64,000 nt of DNA from assembly GCF_030317205.1 (NCBI RefSeq), contig NZ_JASZYB010000001.1, forward strand, positions 434,001-498,000, in the 5' to 3' direction. Below, in pieces: positions 54,487-63,420 of the stretch. Under the pieces are notes generated by a model, which made no database searches, was not told the origin of the DNA, and saw only the letters and a list, made by a program, of their open reading frames with translations. Both the position numbers and the translations under genes were made by a program. The DNA is from Variovorax sp. J2L1-78 (GTDB taxonomy: Bacteria > Pseudomonadota > Gammaproteobacteria > Burkholderiales > Burkholderiaceae_C). Numbering within the stretch: position 1 is the first letter of the stretch; each line of letters starts with the position of its first letter.

Positions 54487-55448
54487 CACGCTCCCAGGTG
54501 ACGGCGGGGGTTGAAGGCGGTGCTGGCGGCGGCCAGCTGTTCGTAGGCCTGCCGCGCGGCCTCGCTGTCGGCGGGCGGCAGCACGATCTCCAGCAGCAGG
54601 TACAGGTCGCCGGGCGGGTTGCCGCCCAGGCCGCGTCCCTTGAGCCGCAGCTTCAGGCCGTTGCGCGCCTTGGCCGGCACGGTCAGCTCGACCGTGCCGC
54701 CGGTGGGCGTGGGCACCTCGACCTGCGCGCCGAGCGCGGCTTCGCTGGGTGTCACCGGCAGCGTCATGTACAGGTCGCGTCCCTCGATGCGGTAGCGCGG
54801 GTGCGGCGCGATCCGCACCTCCAGGTACAGGTCGCCCGCCGGCTCGCCGCCGTGGCCCGGCATGCCTTGCTTGGCGAGCCGGATGTACTGGCCCGGGTGC
54901 ATGCCGGGCGGAATCTTCACGCTCAGCGTGCGGGTCTTGAGTTCGGGCTGGCCGTCGGCGCCGGTCTCGATGCCGCGCAGCGTGATCTCGCGCTCGGCAC
55001 CGTTGAGCGCGTCTTCCAGCGAGATCTCGATGGCCGCGTGGTGGTCTTCGCCGCGCGCACGGCGGTTCTGGCGCGTCGCGCTGCGGCGCTCGGCGGCGCC
55101 GAACAGCGAGGAGAAGAAGTCGCTGAATTCGGCGTGGTCGGCCGGGCCCGAGGACGGACCGCGGTGGAACTCGAAGCCTTCGTCCCAGCCCGGCGGCGGC
55201 CGGAAGTCGCCCTCGGGGCTGCCGCCGCGCGCCACGCGGTCGGCCAGCGCGTCGTAGGCCGCGCGCTTCTCCTTGTCGCGCAGCACGTCGTTCGCTTCGT
55301 TCACGTCGCGCATCTTCAACTCGGCGTCGGCTTCCTTGCTGACGTCGGGGTGGTATTTGCGGGCGAGCTTGCGGTAGGCCTTGCGCACCTCGTCGTCCGA
55401 CGCGGTGCGCTCGACGCCGAGCACCTTGTAGTAGTCCTTGAAGTCCAT
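54486..55448 (-). CDS. cbpA: DnaJ-type co-chaperone CbpA
   Basis: A 320-residue J protein. The J domain (residues 1-70) has MDFKDYYKVLGVERTAS and the essential HPD in KYHPDV. A Gly/Phe-containing linker follows, then the two C-terminal substrate-binding beta domains (LSVKIPPGMHPGQYIRLAKQG and GTVELTVPAKARNG). No zinc-finger cysteines are present, which separates it from DnaJ. It stimulates DnaK and binds curved DNA under stress. The ATG at 55448 gives the canonical start. Confidence 0.94.
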   Translation of the reverse strand: MDFKDYYKVLGVERTASDDEVRKAYRKLARKYHPDVSKEADAELKMRDVNEANDVLRDKEKRAAYDALADRVARGGSPEGDFRPPPGWDEGFEFHRGPSSGPADHAEFSDFFSSLFGAAERRSATRQNRRARGEDHHAAIEISLEDALNGAEREITLRGIETGADGQPELKTRTLSVKIPPGMHPGQYIRLAKQGMPGHGGEPAGDLYLEVRIAPHPRYRIEGRDLYMTLPVTPSEAALGAQVEVPTPTGGTVELTVPAKARNGLKLRLKGRGLGGNPPGDLYLLLEIVLPPADSEAARQAYEQLAAASTAFNPRRHLGA

Positions 55449-55563
55449 CTCGGTTCCGATCCTGTTCAATGCCCCACTCGCCACCGTGACCAGCCGCCGT
55501 CCGATGGGGCGAGGCCTGATGCCAGGGATACCGCAGAACCGGCTTTGCCGGGCTGTTGGTATC

Positions 55564-55616
55564 GCCCCCTCGAGGGGGAGGCGGCGACACGCAGTGCGCC
55601 GCTTCGGGGGTGGGTC
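55564..55616. repeat. GC-rich intergenic palindromic repeat
   Basis: A 53-base element has two dyads: CCCCCTCGAGGGGG (55565-55578) and GCGGCG/CGCCGC (55581-55586 with 55597-55602), followed by TTCGGGGGTGGG. I associate elements of this form with intergenic spaces in Comamonadaceae genomes; that is recollection, not a search result. It lies between cbpA and the phosphatase gene. Confidence 0.6.
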
Positions 55617-55622
55617 ACATTT

Positions 55623-56264
55623 CTAGGCCAGCGACGCGGCTTCAGTCGTCCGCGCCAGCAGGGGTTCGATCGTCCAGGTGGGGCCGGTGCGCTGGAAACG
55701 CAATGGCTGCGCGTTGCCGAGCACCGCCGGCTCGATCGACACGCCGAGCAGCGCGGTCAGCACGTAGAGCGTGCCGCCGTGCGCCACCACCAGCACCGGC
55801 GCGGGCTGCGCCAGGGCGAAGCGCAGCGCGACGCGCTTGCGGTCGACGAACTGCTGCAGCGTCTCGCCCCCCTCGGGCGCGCAGGCCCAGTCCAGGTCGA
55901 CCGACGAGGTGCCGATGAGCGCGCCGAAGTGCCGCTCGCGCAGATCCTCGCGCGGCATCGGCACGATGCGCAGCCGCTCGGCCACGGTGTTGGCGGTGTC
56001 GAAGGCGCGACGCGAATCGCTGGCGACGATGGTGCGGATCGGCTCGCCGGCCAGGCGCTCGGCCGCCCGCGCGGCCTGCTGCTGGCCCAGTTCGCTCAGC
56101 GGCTCGTCCACCGCCTGGAAGATGCGCGAAGCGTTGCGCCCGGTCTGGCCGTGGCGCAGGAAGTAGAAGTGGTCGACCTCGGGCGTGATCGGTTCGGTGG
56201 CAGCCAGACGCACCAGTGCGTCGAAGCCGGCCGGGTGCTGCTGGGTGAAGTGGGGTGTGCTCAT
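55623..56264 (-). CDS. Histidine phosphatase superfamily protein
   Basis: A 213-residue phosphoglycerate-mutase-like phosphatase. The phospho-acceptor motif is FLRHGQTGRNASR (His in RHG), followed by SDSRRAFDTANT, the acid/base Glu region LRERHFGAL and the second His in VVAHGGTL. The family acts on small phosphate esters. Substrate unknown. It lies 10 bases downstream of pssA on the same strand. Confidence 0.9.
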   Translation of the reverse strand: MSTPHFTQQHPAGFDALVRLAATEPITPEVDHFYFLRHGQTGRNASRIFQAVDEPLSELGQQQAARAAERLAGEPIRTIVASDSRRAFDTANTVAERLRIVPMPREDLRERHFGALIGTSSVDLDWACAPEGGETLQQFVDRKRVALRFALAQPAPVLVVAHGGTLYVLTALLGVSIEPAVLGNAQPLRFQRTGPTWTIEPLLARTTEAASLA

Positions 56265-56274
56265 GCGGATCGTC

Positions 56275-56919
56275 TCAGAACTTGGGGATGCGCAGGGTCT
56301 TGCTGATCATCAGTGTGCCCGACAGCGCGAACAGCAGCACCAGCGGGTGCAGCGTCCACGGCCCGACCGCCCAGGCACCGCCCCACAGCGCGTCGCCCAC
56401 GCGGCCCTGCCAGGCCGCCCAGGCCAGCACGCCGACCAGCACCACGCTGGTCGGGATCGGGGTGCCTTCGAAGTACTTCACCTTGTCGGCGCCTTCGGAA
56501 AGCGTCTCGGCCGTCACGTTGTAGCGCGCGAGGCGGCTCACGCCGCAGCCGACGAAGTAGATGAGCACGGCGCAGTCCCAGCCGCCGTTCAGGCCCGCCG
56601 CGAAGGCCAGGGCCGCCGGCGCCACGCCGAAGGAGATCACGTCGGCCAGCGAGTCGAGCTCGCGGCCGAGGGCCGAGTGGGTCTGACGCCAGCGCGCGAT
56701 GCGCCCGTCGAACACGTCGAACACGAAGGCCGCAGGTGCGAGCGCGGCCGCCCACAGGAAGTGCCCCAGCGACTGGCTCGCCATGTAGGCCATCGCGAGG
56801 AAGACCGCGCCGACGCCGCAGGCCGCATTGCCGAGCGTGAAGGCGTCGGCCAGGTGGAACCCGCGAAGCATCGAGAAATGCTTGCGGGCCGGATCGGCCT
56901 GGGAGGGTGAAGAAGACAT
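56275..56919 (-). CDS. pssA: CDP-diacylglycerol-serine O-phosphatidyltransferase
   Basis: A 214-residue CDP-alcohol phosphotransferase. The catalytic signature is DGRIARWRQTHSALGRELDSLAD, in short D-G-x2-A-R-x8-G-x3-D-x3-D, with FDVFDG before it. Several membrane helices follow. The N terminus LRGFHLADAFTLGNAACG is typical of type II PssA. It makes phosphatidylserine, the precursor of phosphatidylethanolamine. The ATG at 56919 is the likely start; an upstream in-frame codon at 56958 is less plausible. Confidence 0.93.
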   Translation of the reverse strand: MSSSPSQADPARKHFSMLRGFHLADAFTLGNAACGVGAVFLAMAYMASQSLGHFLWAAALAPAAFVFDVFDGRIARWRQTHSALGRELDSLADVISFGVAPAALAFAAGLNGGWDCAVLIYFVGCGVSRLARYNVTAETLSEGADKVKYFEGTPIPTSVVLVGVLAWAAWQGRVGDALWGGAWAVGPWTLHPLVLLFALSGTLMISKTLRIPKF

Positions 56920-57013
56920 GGCGGGGTCCCTCGGAAGAGGTCGGAAAAAAGCGCGCATTCCGGCGGAGCGCTGTGCCGGACCTTAGCGCAATTGCGCGCC
57001 GCCTCCTGTAGGT

Positions 57014-58387
57014 TCAATCCGGCGCGACCGGGCCGCCGGCGAGCCGCACGCGGTTGCCGCCCGAGGTCTTGGCCGCGTACATGGCTTCGTCGGCGCAGCG
57101 GATGAGCTGCTGGTACTCGTCGCCGTGCGCCGGGTAGAGCGCAATGCCGATGCTGGGCGACACGGTGACCGCGTCGCCGGCCAGCGTGAAAGGCTCGCTC
57201 AGGTGCGAGCGCAGGGACTCCGCGATCGCCAGGGTCTGTTCGACCGGGCAGTCGCTGTCGAGCAGCACCAGGAATTCGTCGCCGCCGATGCGCCCGACCA
57301 TGCCGGCCTGCGCCACGCCGCGGCGCAGGCGCACCGCGGTTTCCTGCAGCAGCAGGTCGCCCGCCGAATGGCCGAAACGGTCGTTGACTTCCTTGAACAT
57401 GTCGAGGTCGACATACAGCAGCGCCATCCGGCGGCGTTCGTCGCGCGCGTGCTGCAGCGCGGCCTGGATGCGTTCGTGCAGCAGGGTGCGGTTGGGCAGG
57501 TCGGTGAGCGGATCGTGGCGGGCGATGTGGCGCAGCCGCGCGTCCATCTGCTTGCGCTCGATGGCGGTCGCCACCTGGGTCGAGACGAACTGCAGCAGTT
57601 CGAGGTCGCGCTCGGTGTAGCGCACATCGCCGGTGTAGCTCTGCACCACCAGCACGCCGATCGGACCCTGCTGCGTCTGCAGCGGCACGCCGAGCCAGTC
57701 GAGCGAATTGCGGCCGACGTCCAGCTTCACCCGCGGCGGCAGGTCCAGCGCGGTGTCGGCCCGCAACAGCATCGCCTGGCCGCTGCGGATCACCTCGGCG
57801 CTCAGCGTGCCCGAATCGAGCGGGCGTGGCGCCGGTGCCTCGTGCTGTGCGTCGACGTAGTAGGGGAAGGACAGTTCGTCCGCGGCCTTGTCGTACAGCG
57901 CGACGAAGAAGTTCACGGCCGGCAGCAGCCCGCCGACGATCTGGTGCACATGGCGAAACAGCGCCAGCAGGTCTTCGGCGGTATGCGCCGCCTCTGAGAC
58001 GGCGTAGAGCGCCGCCTGCATCGACTCGGCCCGCTTGCGCTCCGTCACGTCCCGCGCCACGGCCACCCGCACGCCGGCCTCGGGCGACCAGCGTGCCGAC
58101 CACATGATGTGCACCGTGCTGCCGTCCTTGCGCACGTAGCGGTTCTCGAAGTGCGGCTCCTTCGTCCCGGCGTAGATGTTGTCGACGCGGGCCAGGGTGC
58201 GCGCGCGGTCGTCCGGGTGGACGAAGTCGATCATCGGCTGGCCGATCATTTCGGCCGGCGTGTAGCCGAAGGTCTGGCGGCAGGCCGCGCTCACGAAGAC
58301 GAAGCGTCCCTCCACGTTCACCACACAGATGGTGTCGACCAGCAGGTCCATGACGCTGGTCAGAAAGGCAGCGTCGGTGATGTTCAT
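57014..58387 (-). CDS. PAS-GAF-GGDEF diguanylate cyclase
   Basis: A 457-residue signalling protein. A PAS domain (about 10-120, with FGYTPAEMIGQ and the PAC-like RKDGSTVHIMWS), a GAF domain (about 130-280, GVPLQTQQGPIGVLVVQ) and a C-terminal GGDEF domain (about 290-450) are present. The catalytic GGDEF is intact (residues 368-372). An RxxD inhibitory site five residues upstream is absent, so product feedback may be missing. It makes cyclic di-GMP in response to an unknown signal. It has no membrane segment. Confidence 0.93.
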   Translation of the reverse strand: MNITDAAFLTSVMDLLVDTICVVNVEGRFVFVSAACRQTFGYTPAEMIGQPMIDFVHPDDRARTLARVDNIYAGTKEPHFENRYVRKDGSTVHIMWSARWSPEAGVRVAVARDVTERKRAESMQAALYAVSEAAHTAEDLLALFRHVHQIVGGLLPAVNFFVALYDKAADELSFPYYVDAQHEAPAPRPLDSGTLSAEVIRSGQAMLLRADTALDLPPRVKLDVGRNSLDWLGVPLQTQQGPIGVLVVQSYTGDVRYTERDLELLQFVSTQVATAIERKQMDARLRHIARHDPLTDLPNRTLLHERIQAALQHARDERRRMALLYVDLDMFKEVNDRFGHSAGDLLLQETAVRLRRGVAQAGMVGRIGGDEFLVLLDSDCPVEQTLAIAESLRSHLSEPFTLAGDAVTVSPSIGIALYPAHGDEYQQLIRCADEAMYAAKTSGGNRVRLAGGPVAPD

Positions 58388-58489
58388 GGCATGAAGGAAG
58401 AGGCGCACAGCGCCGCGGTCGGCACGTGGGCCCCATCATGCCGCAGCCGGTACGGGATGCGCCCGACGGTGCGGGTTTCTTTCATGGGC

Positions 58490-59896
58490 TCATGCGCCCG
58501 TGTCGAAGGCGCGGGCGATCTGGCGCGCCACCTCGGCCACCGCTTGCTGGCGCTGGGGCGCGTCGTCCATCCGGTGGCGGCCCGGAGCGCGGGCCCAGTC
58601 GGGGTGGCTGCGCGCCGGCGCCGTCGCACGCACGGCGGCGGTCAGCGCCTGGCTGTGGCCGGCGCCGCGTTCGGGCTCGACCTGGATGCGCGACATGGCG
58701 GCGTGGCCGCGGCGCTCGAGGGCGCGCACCAGGGCCCACTGCCAGTCGGCCAGCACGAAGAGCACGCCGTCGTCGACGCTGAGTTCGTGCACGTCGCGCA
58801 GCGTGTTCAAGAGCTTGCGCCCGAGCGGGCCGAGGCCCTGCGAGATGGCGCCGCCGATCACCCCCCCAAGCGCCGCACCGGCACCGAGCGACAGCCCACC
58901 CGCGGCCAGGTCGGCCACCACGCCCACGGCCGCGCCGACGGCGGCGCCCTTGCCCAGGCGCAGGCCGGCGTCCTTCATGGCTTCGGGGCTGAAGAAATCC
59001 ATCGACCAGCGGCCCTCGAGCAGCGGCAGCGGTGCCTCGCTGGCGTCGTCGTCGCGAAAGCGGTAGAGCGCGAGCAGGTCGGACGCGCAGCGCTGCGCCT
59101 TGTCGAACACGGCCTGCCGCAGGTCGGCCACCAGGGGCGCGCGGCGGCTTTCGTCCTCGAAGTCGACGGCGGCCACGTGGCGGCGCAGGGCCGCCACGTC
59201 GACCAGCAGTTCGGCGATGCGCGCTGCGGCGGCGGTGCGCCGTTCGGTGGCTTCCTGCGCCAGCGACGCGACCACCGCCTCCAGCGCCTGGCGCCGATCG
59301 CGCAGCAGCGTGACCAGGTCCTGGTACAGGTCGCGCTCGGCGCCGACGAAGGGCGCGGCCGCATCGAAGCGCACCACCGCATGCATGCCGTAGGCGGCCA
59401 GCAGTTCCTTCCAGGCGACCTCGCGGCTGGCCGGGTCGCGCACGAAGTTGAGCACCGGCAGGACCGGCCGGGCGCAGGAGCGCAGCAGCTCGATCTCGTC
59501 GCGGTACTTGGGCAGCACCGGTTCGCGCGCGTCGATCACGAGGAAGGCGGCGTCGACGTCGAGCAGGGCGCGCAGCACCTTGGCTTCCTGCTCGAACACG
59601 CCGTGCGCCTCCGGCCCCTGCAGGAAACGGCGGATGCGCTCGGGCGGCGTGCCGGCATCGGCGATGCGATCGATGTGCTCGCGCAGGCTCACCGCGTCTT
59701 CCAGGCCCGGTGTGTCGAAGAAGCGCACCGCGGCGCGGTCGCGCACCCTCAGTTCGATGCGCTCGACGTGGCGCGTGGTGCCGGGCCGGTCGGACACCTC
59801 GCCGAAATCGGCGCGGCGCGTGAGCGTGCGCAGCAGCGAGGTCTTGCCCGCGTTGGTGTGGCCGACGACGGCGATGCGCAGGGGTTGTTCGTCCAT
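58490..59896 (-). CDS. DUF3482 family GTPase
   Basis: A 468-residue GTPase. The P loop is GHTNAGKTS (residues 12-20), switch I is near RPGTTRHV and switch II is FFDTPGLED (61-64 DTPG). The C-terminal half is the DUF3482 region and holds a long Gly/Ala-rich stretch (about 300-345, GAAVGAAVGVVADLAAGGLSL) that could be a membrane-inserting hairpin. Its start is 2 bases after the stop of the DUF2868 gene, so they are translated together. The function of this pair is unknown. Confidence 0.87.
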   Translation of the reverse strand: MDEQPLRIAVVGHTNAGKTSLLRTLTRRADFGEVSDRPGTTRHVERIELRVRDRAAVRFFDTPGLEDAVSLREHIDRIADAGTPPERIRRFLQGPEAHGVFEQEAKVLRALLDVDAAFLVIDAREPVLPKYRDEIELLRSCARPVLPVLNFVRDPASREVAWKELLAAYGMHAVVRFDAAAPFVGAERDLYQDLVTLLRDRRQALEAVVASLAQEATERRTAAAARIAELLVDVAALRRHVAAVDFEDESRRAPLVADLRQAVFDKAQRCASDLLALYRFRDDDASEAPLPLLEGRWSMDFFSPEAMKDAGLRLGKGAAVGAAVGVVADLAAGGLSLGAGAALGGVIGGAISQGLGPLGRKLLNTLRDVHELSVDDGVLFVLADWQWALVRALERRGHAAMSRIQVEPERGAGHSQALTAAVRATAPARSHPDWARAPGRHRMDDAPQRQQAVAEVARQIARAFDTGA

Positions 59897-59898
59897 GC

Positions 59899-61314
59899 TC
59901 ACCCTTGTGCCCCAGTGTCGGCCAGCGTGTCTGCCAGCGCGCCCGCCAGGGTATCGTGCGCCGTGATGCGCGCGAGGCCGCCCTCGGCCAGCCAGCGCCG
60001 CCAACGGGCTGGGGCGGTGTCGCCGGGCGGTGCGGGCGTGTCGACCTCGGGCACCAGCCAGAGCCGGCAGTCGCCGCAGTGCGCCAGCAGCTCGCGCAGC
60101 AGGCGCTCGGTGCCGCGATCGGGGCTGGCGGCGGCGCGGCAAGCCAGCAGCAGGGCGCGCGGGCGCAGGCGGGCGGCGGTGTCGAGCAGCATGCGTCGGT
60201 CGGCGGCGCTGCCGTCGACGCGCAGCACGGCCGCGGCCGTGCCGGGCAGGCCGGCCGGCGGCCAGGGATGCTCGGGCGGCAGCTCGTAGGCCGCGACGAC
60301 GAAGGCGTCCGTGGTGTCGGCGGCGCGCGGCGGCGCGGGAAGATGCGTGGCGCCGGGGTCGGCATCGACGATGGCGGCTGGTGCCAGCGCCTCGAAGCGC
60401 GATGCGAGCTGGCGGTAGTAGGGCGCCTCGAGTGGCGGTTGCAGATCGCGCCTGCGCAGTTGCCACATCGCGGCACTCGCCAGCAGCAGCAACAGGCGCG
60501 GCAGCAGGCCGTAGACGGCGATGCAGCCGGTGAGCCACCATGCCCAGGCGCGCTGCCCTGCGGCGTCGTTCGGCTGCGGCGCGAGCACCGCACTCGCGTC
60601 CGGCGTGGCGAAGCCGAACCAGGCAGGGATGCGGCCCAGCGCCTGCACCGTCTGCAGGAAGAACTGCGGCTCGAGGATGGTGGTTTCCCAGCTCAGCGTG
60701 TAGCGGTGGAAGGCCAGCGCGAACAGCATCGTGCCCAGCACCACGACGAAGGACAGCGCCCAAATGCCATGGCTGGCCAGGCCCAGCGCCCAGGGCAGCA
60801 GGCGGGCCTGCTGCAGCAGCCGCGTGAAGGCGCGCATGAGCAATGGCGCCTGGCCGCGGCGGCCCCCGGCGACGCGCGCCGTCAGCGTCATCCACAGCCA
60901 GCCGAAGGAGGCGCGCGGCGCGCGCAGCGGCAGCAGCAGGCCCAGCCCCCAGGCCACCAGGGTGAGCAGGTGCGCACCCAGCAGGCTGAGCAGCGCCGCC
61001 ATGATGTTGATGCGCCGATCGCTGCCGCCCACCACGCTGCCGGCCAGGGCCAGTCCGGCGAGCACGATCAGCAGCACGAGTCCGGCGCCGACCCAGGGCG
61101 ACCATTGGCGCATGCGCGCCAGCTCACGGTCGAGCCCGATGCGACGGCCGAGCAGGTCGGCACGGTGCGCGATGCGCGCAGGGAGCGTGGTGCGGGCGGC
61201 AGCGGCCTGGCGCATGGCGGCCGCGTCGTCCAGGGGGCCGGCTTCTTCGATGAGCCGGACGGCTTCGGTGACCACCGCGCCTGAAAGGGCGGACGGGCGC
61301 GGTGCGATGTTCAA
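59899..61314 (-). CDS. DUF2868 family membrane protein
   Basis: A 471-residue protein with four or five membrane segments (WVGAGLVLLIVLAGLALAG, LLSLLGAHLLTLVAWGLGLL, FVVVLGTMLFALAF, CIAVYGLLPRLLLLLAS) and a soluble C-terminal alpha/beta domain. It matches DUF2868, which is regularly found beside DUF3482 GTPases. TTG at 61314 is chosen because AGGG lies six bases upstream; a GTG at 61338 is the alternative. The pair looks like a membrane-bound GTPase module. Confidence 0.82.
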   Translation of the reverse strand: MNIAPRPSALSGAVVTEAVRLIEEAGPLDDAAAMRQAAAARTTLPARIAHRADLLGRRIGLDRELARMRQWSPWVGAGLVLLIVLAGLALAGSVVGGSDRRINIMAALLSLLGAHLLTLVAWGLGLLLPLRAPRASFGWLWMTLTARVAGGRRGQAPLLMRAFTRLLQQARLLPWALGLASHGIWALSFVVVLGTMLFALAFHRYTLSWETTILEPQFFLQTVQALGRIPAWFGFATPDASAVLAPQPNDAAGQRAWAWWLTGCIAVYGLLPRLLLLLASAAMWQLRRRDLQPPLEAPYYRQLASRFEALAPAAIVDADPGATHLPAPPRAADTTDAFVVAAYELPPEHPWPPAGLPGTAAAVLRVDGSAADRRMLLDTAARLRPRALLLACRAAASPDRGTERLLRELLAHCGDCRLWLVPEVDTPAPPGDTAPARWRRWLAEGGLARITAHDTLAGALADTLADTGAQG

Positions 61315-61419
61315 CGGCTTCCCTTGTGTCTGCGGCACCGGTGCGGCGCACCGGCGGGCGGGAAATTATGCCGTGCGCTGCCGGCCGCTTCGTGCGCCTC
61401 GATGCAGCGCCTCAACGGC

Positions 61420-61445
61420 GAACGGGGCCGCAAGCGGCCCCGTTC
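61420..61445 (-). terminator. Perfect hairpin after the microprotein gene
   Basis: GAACGGGGCCG (61420-61430) and CGGCCCCGTTC (61435-61445) form a perfect 11-bp stem with a 4-base loop. It lies 27 bases past the stop of the minus-strand microprotein and before the DUF2868 gene. There is no T tract. Confidence 0.6.
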
Positions 61446-61472
61446 GGATCGACTGAACGCCGATGGCAGCGT

Positions 61473-61547
61473 TCAGCGCAGTCCGAAGAAAGAAAGAACG
61501 GCGACCACGACCACGACCAGACCGACGATGTAGATGATGGAATTCAC
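61473..61547 (-). CDS. 24-residue single-span membrane microprotein
   Basis: A very short gene with a strong signal. GGAG lies eight bases upstream of a GTG at 61547, and the product reads MNSIIYIVGLVVVVVAVLSF then FGLR. It is one hydrophobic helix with a polar start and an Arg end, typical of inner-membrane microproteins. The stop at 61473 is followed by a perfect hairpin. I recall near-identical tiny proteins annotated in other Proteobacteria, with unknown role. It lies between the LuxR gene and the DUF2868 gene, all on the minus strand. Confidence 0.75.
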   Translation of the reverse strand: MNSIIYIVGLVVVVVAVLSFFGLR

Positions 61548-61656
61548 GTAAGGGCTCCTCATTGTTGACGACAGCCATAGCGTCGCCGAAAGGGCGTTTT
61601 CGACCTGTCGGCGGCGGGCGGCGCGTGCTGTAGGTGGAGGGCTTCGCGCGCCCGGC

Positions 61657-62433
61657 CTAGCGAAGGTTCCCCAGCCACAGCGCCGTCAGCGCCGAGCGCT
61701 TGGTCACGCCGAACTTGCCGTAGATGGATTTCACCTGGACGTGCGTCGTGGTGGGGCTCTGCGCCAGGTCTTGAGCGATCTGCTTTTCCCCCTGGCCGTC
61801 GAGCAGGGCCCGCAGGACCTTGCGTTCCGTCGGGGTCAGCGGCGTGCTGGCGATCAGCAGGCCGTGGCCGAGCAGCTGCCGCCGCAGAAACCACTTCAAT
61901 CCCCGCATCGCCAGGGCCAGCGGCGCCTTGTCGTCGGCGGTGAAGCGAGGCGCCGCTGCGCTGCGAAAGAGAAACAGGTGCACCCGCACGTCGTCGTTCA
62001 GGGCCCAGCGCACGGAGAGGCTGTCTGCAAAGCCGATGCCCAGGTAGTGGCGGCGGTAGTGCTCGCCATCGAACCATTCGGGTGGCAGCGTTTCGAAGAG
62101 CAGCCGCGTGCGGAAGGGCTCGTCCCCCGAGACCGCCAGGACCTGCGAGACGTCGACCTCGGGTGAGCAGAGTTGGTCCTGCTGTTGCCGCATCGACTCG
62201 ACCACGGCGGGGATTGGGTGCAGCAGCCGCACCAGCCGCGGACGCCAGCCTTCCAGCCGGTCGCCTGCCGGAGGCGTGGGAAGGCGCACCAGCGCGGACC
62301 ACAGGGCGTTCTGGGCGCCGAGCATGTCGCACAGCGATGTGAGCAGGTGGGTGAGCGCCGCATCGCTTTCACCCATGGGAAAGTCCGCCAGCTCTTCCCA
62401 GAGCGCATAGATGGCGTCGATCCGATCGTTCAT
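61657..62433 (-). CDS. LuxR-type transcriptional regulator
   Basis: A 258-residue protein with a C-terminal LuxR/FixJ-type helix-turn-helix: LTPTERKVLRALLDGQGEKQ, then IAQDLAQSPTTTHVQVKSIY and GKFGVTKRSAL. The N-terminal 180 residues have no receiver Asp or autoinducer-domain motif that I recognise. It is probably a regulator with an unusual sensory domain. No neighbour identifies its target. Confidence 0.85.
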   Translation of the reverse strand: MNDRIDAIYALWEELADFPMGESDAALTHLLTSLCDMLGAQNALWSALVRLPTPPAGDRLEGWRPRLVRLLHPIPAVVESMRQQQDQLCSPEVDVSQVLAVSGDEPFRTRLLFETLPPEWFDGEHYRRHYLGIGFADSLSVRWALNDDVRVHLFLFRSAAAPRFTADDKAPLALAMRGLKWFLRRQLLGHGLLIASTPLTPTERKVLRALLDGQGEKQIAQDLAQSPTTTHVQVKSIYGKFGVTKRSALTALWLGNLR

Positions 62434-62494
62434 GCGAGGGTGTGTTCGGGCTGCCGCCGAGTGTAGGCAGCCGTCTGCTCGCGCGCGAATGGTC

Positions 62495-63403
62495 TTATGG
62501 ACTAGCCCGTTCGTCGGCCCGGCGCTGCTGCAGGTGCTCGACCAGCAGGCGGGTCGCCGGCAGCAGCTCGCTGCCCTGGCGCACGCAGAGCACCAGCTCG
62601 CGCCGTGCCCAGGGCTCGTCGAGCTTCACGGCCACCAGGGCCAGCGCGCGCAGGTACAGGCCCGCGCTGCCGCGCGGCATCACGCCGAAGCCCATGCCGT
62701 TGGCGACCATCAGGCACAGCGCGTCGTAGCCGGTCACCTGCATGCGCGTCTTCAGGGGCAGGCCCATCTCGGCCGCTGCTTGCGTGACGCGGTTGTTGAT
62801 GGCGCTGCCCGGATGCATGCCCACGAAGTCGAAGGGCAGGGCGTCGCGCAGCGCGATGCGGCGGCGCGACAGCGGATGCCCCTTGGGCACCACCACCACC
62901 AGTTCGTCTTCCCGGTAGGGCAGCAGCGCGATGCGTTCGTCGCCGAAATGGCCGGCGTTGAGGATGCCGATGTCCGCGATGTTCTCGGCGACTTCGCGGG
63001 CCACCGCGGTGCTGATGCGCTCCTGCAGATGCACCTGCACACGCGGGTAGCGGTCCATGAAGTCGCGCAGCTCGCGCGGCAGGAACTGCGTGATGGCCGA
63101 GATGTTGGCCGACACGCGCACCTGGCCGCGCACGCCGTCGGCGTAGCCCTGCATCTGCGCAGCGATGTCGTCCAGGCCGTTGAGCACGCCGCGCGCCAGG
63201 CCGAGCAGCGCATAGGCCGCGGCGGTCGGCTCGGTGCCCTTGTTGCTGCGCGCGAACAGCACGGCGGACAGGGCGCCTTCCAACTCGCTGATGCGCCGGC
63301 TGGCCGCGGCGGTGGCGATGTGTTCGCGTGCGGCCGCGGCGGCGATGGTGCCGGTCTCCATGACCGCGACGAACAGGCGCAGGGATATCGGATCGAGTTT
63401 CAT
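62495..63403 (-). CDS. LysR-family transcriptional regulator
   Basis: A 302-residue LysR protein. The N terminus MKLDPISLRLFVAVMETGTI is followed by the recognition segment TAAASRRISELEGAL and a normal effector domain. It is divergent from the CoA-transferase gene, and a 6-5-6 palindrome abuts its start codon. It probably controls that gene and itself. Confidence 0.93.
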   Translation of the reverse strand: MKLDPISLRLFVAVMETGTIAAAAAREHIATAAASRRISELEGALSAVLFARSNKGTEPTAAAYALLGLARGVLNGLDDIAAQMQGYADGVRGQVRVSANISAITQFLPRELRDFMDRYPRVQVHLQERISTAVAREVAENIADIGILNAGHFGDERIALLPYREDELVVVVPKGHPLSRRRIALRDALPFDFVGMHPGSAINNRVTQAAAEMGLPLKTRMQVTGYDALCLMVANGMGFGVMPRGSAGLYLRALALVAVKLDEPWARRELVLCVRQGSELLPATRLLVEHLQQRRADERASP

Positions 63404-63420
63404 GATGATCGCCCATCATC
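63404..63420. promoter_or_regulatory. Palindromic operator candidate before the LysR gene
   Basis: GATGAT (63404-63409), CGCCC, ATCATC (63415-63420) has the T-N11-A pattern. It directly abuts the LysR start codon and could serve autoregulation. Confidence 0.45.

Noticed and set aside
56986..56997. Palindrome GCGCAATTGCGC upstream of pssA
   Set aside because: Twelve bases, no second copy seen nearby and no regulator beside it; too weak to call an operator.
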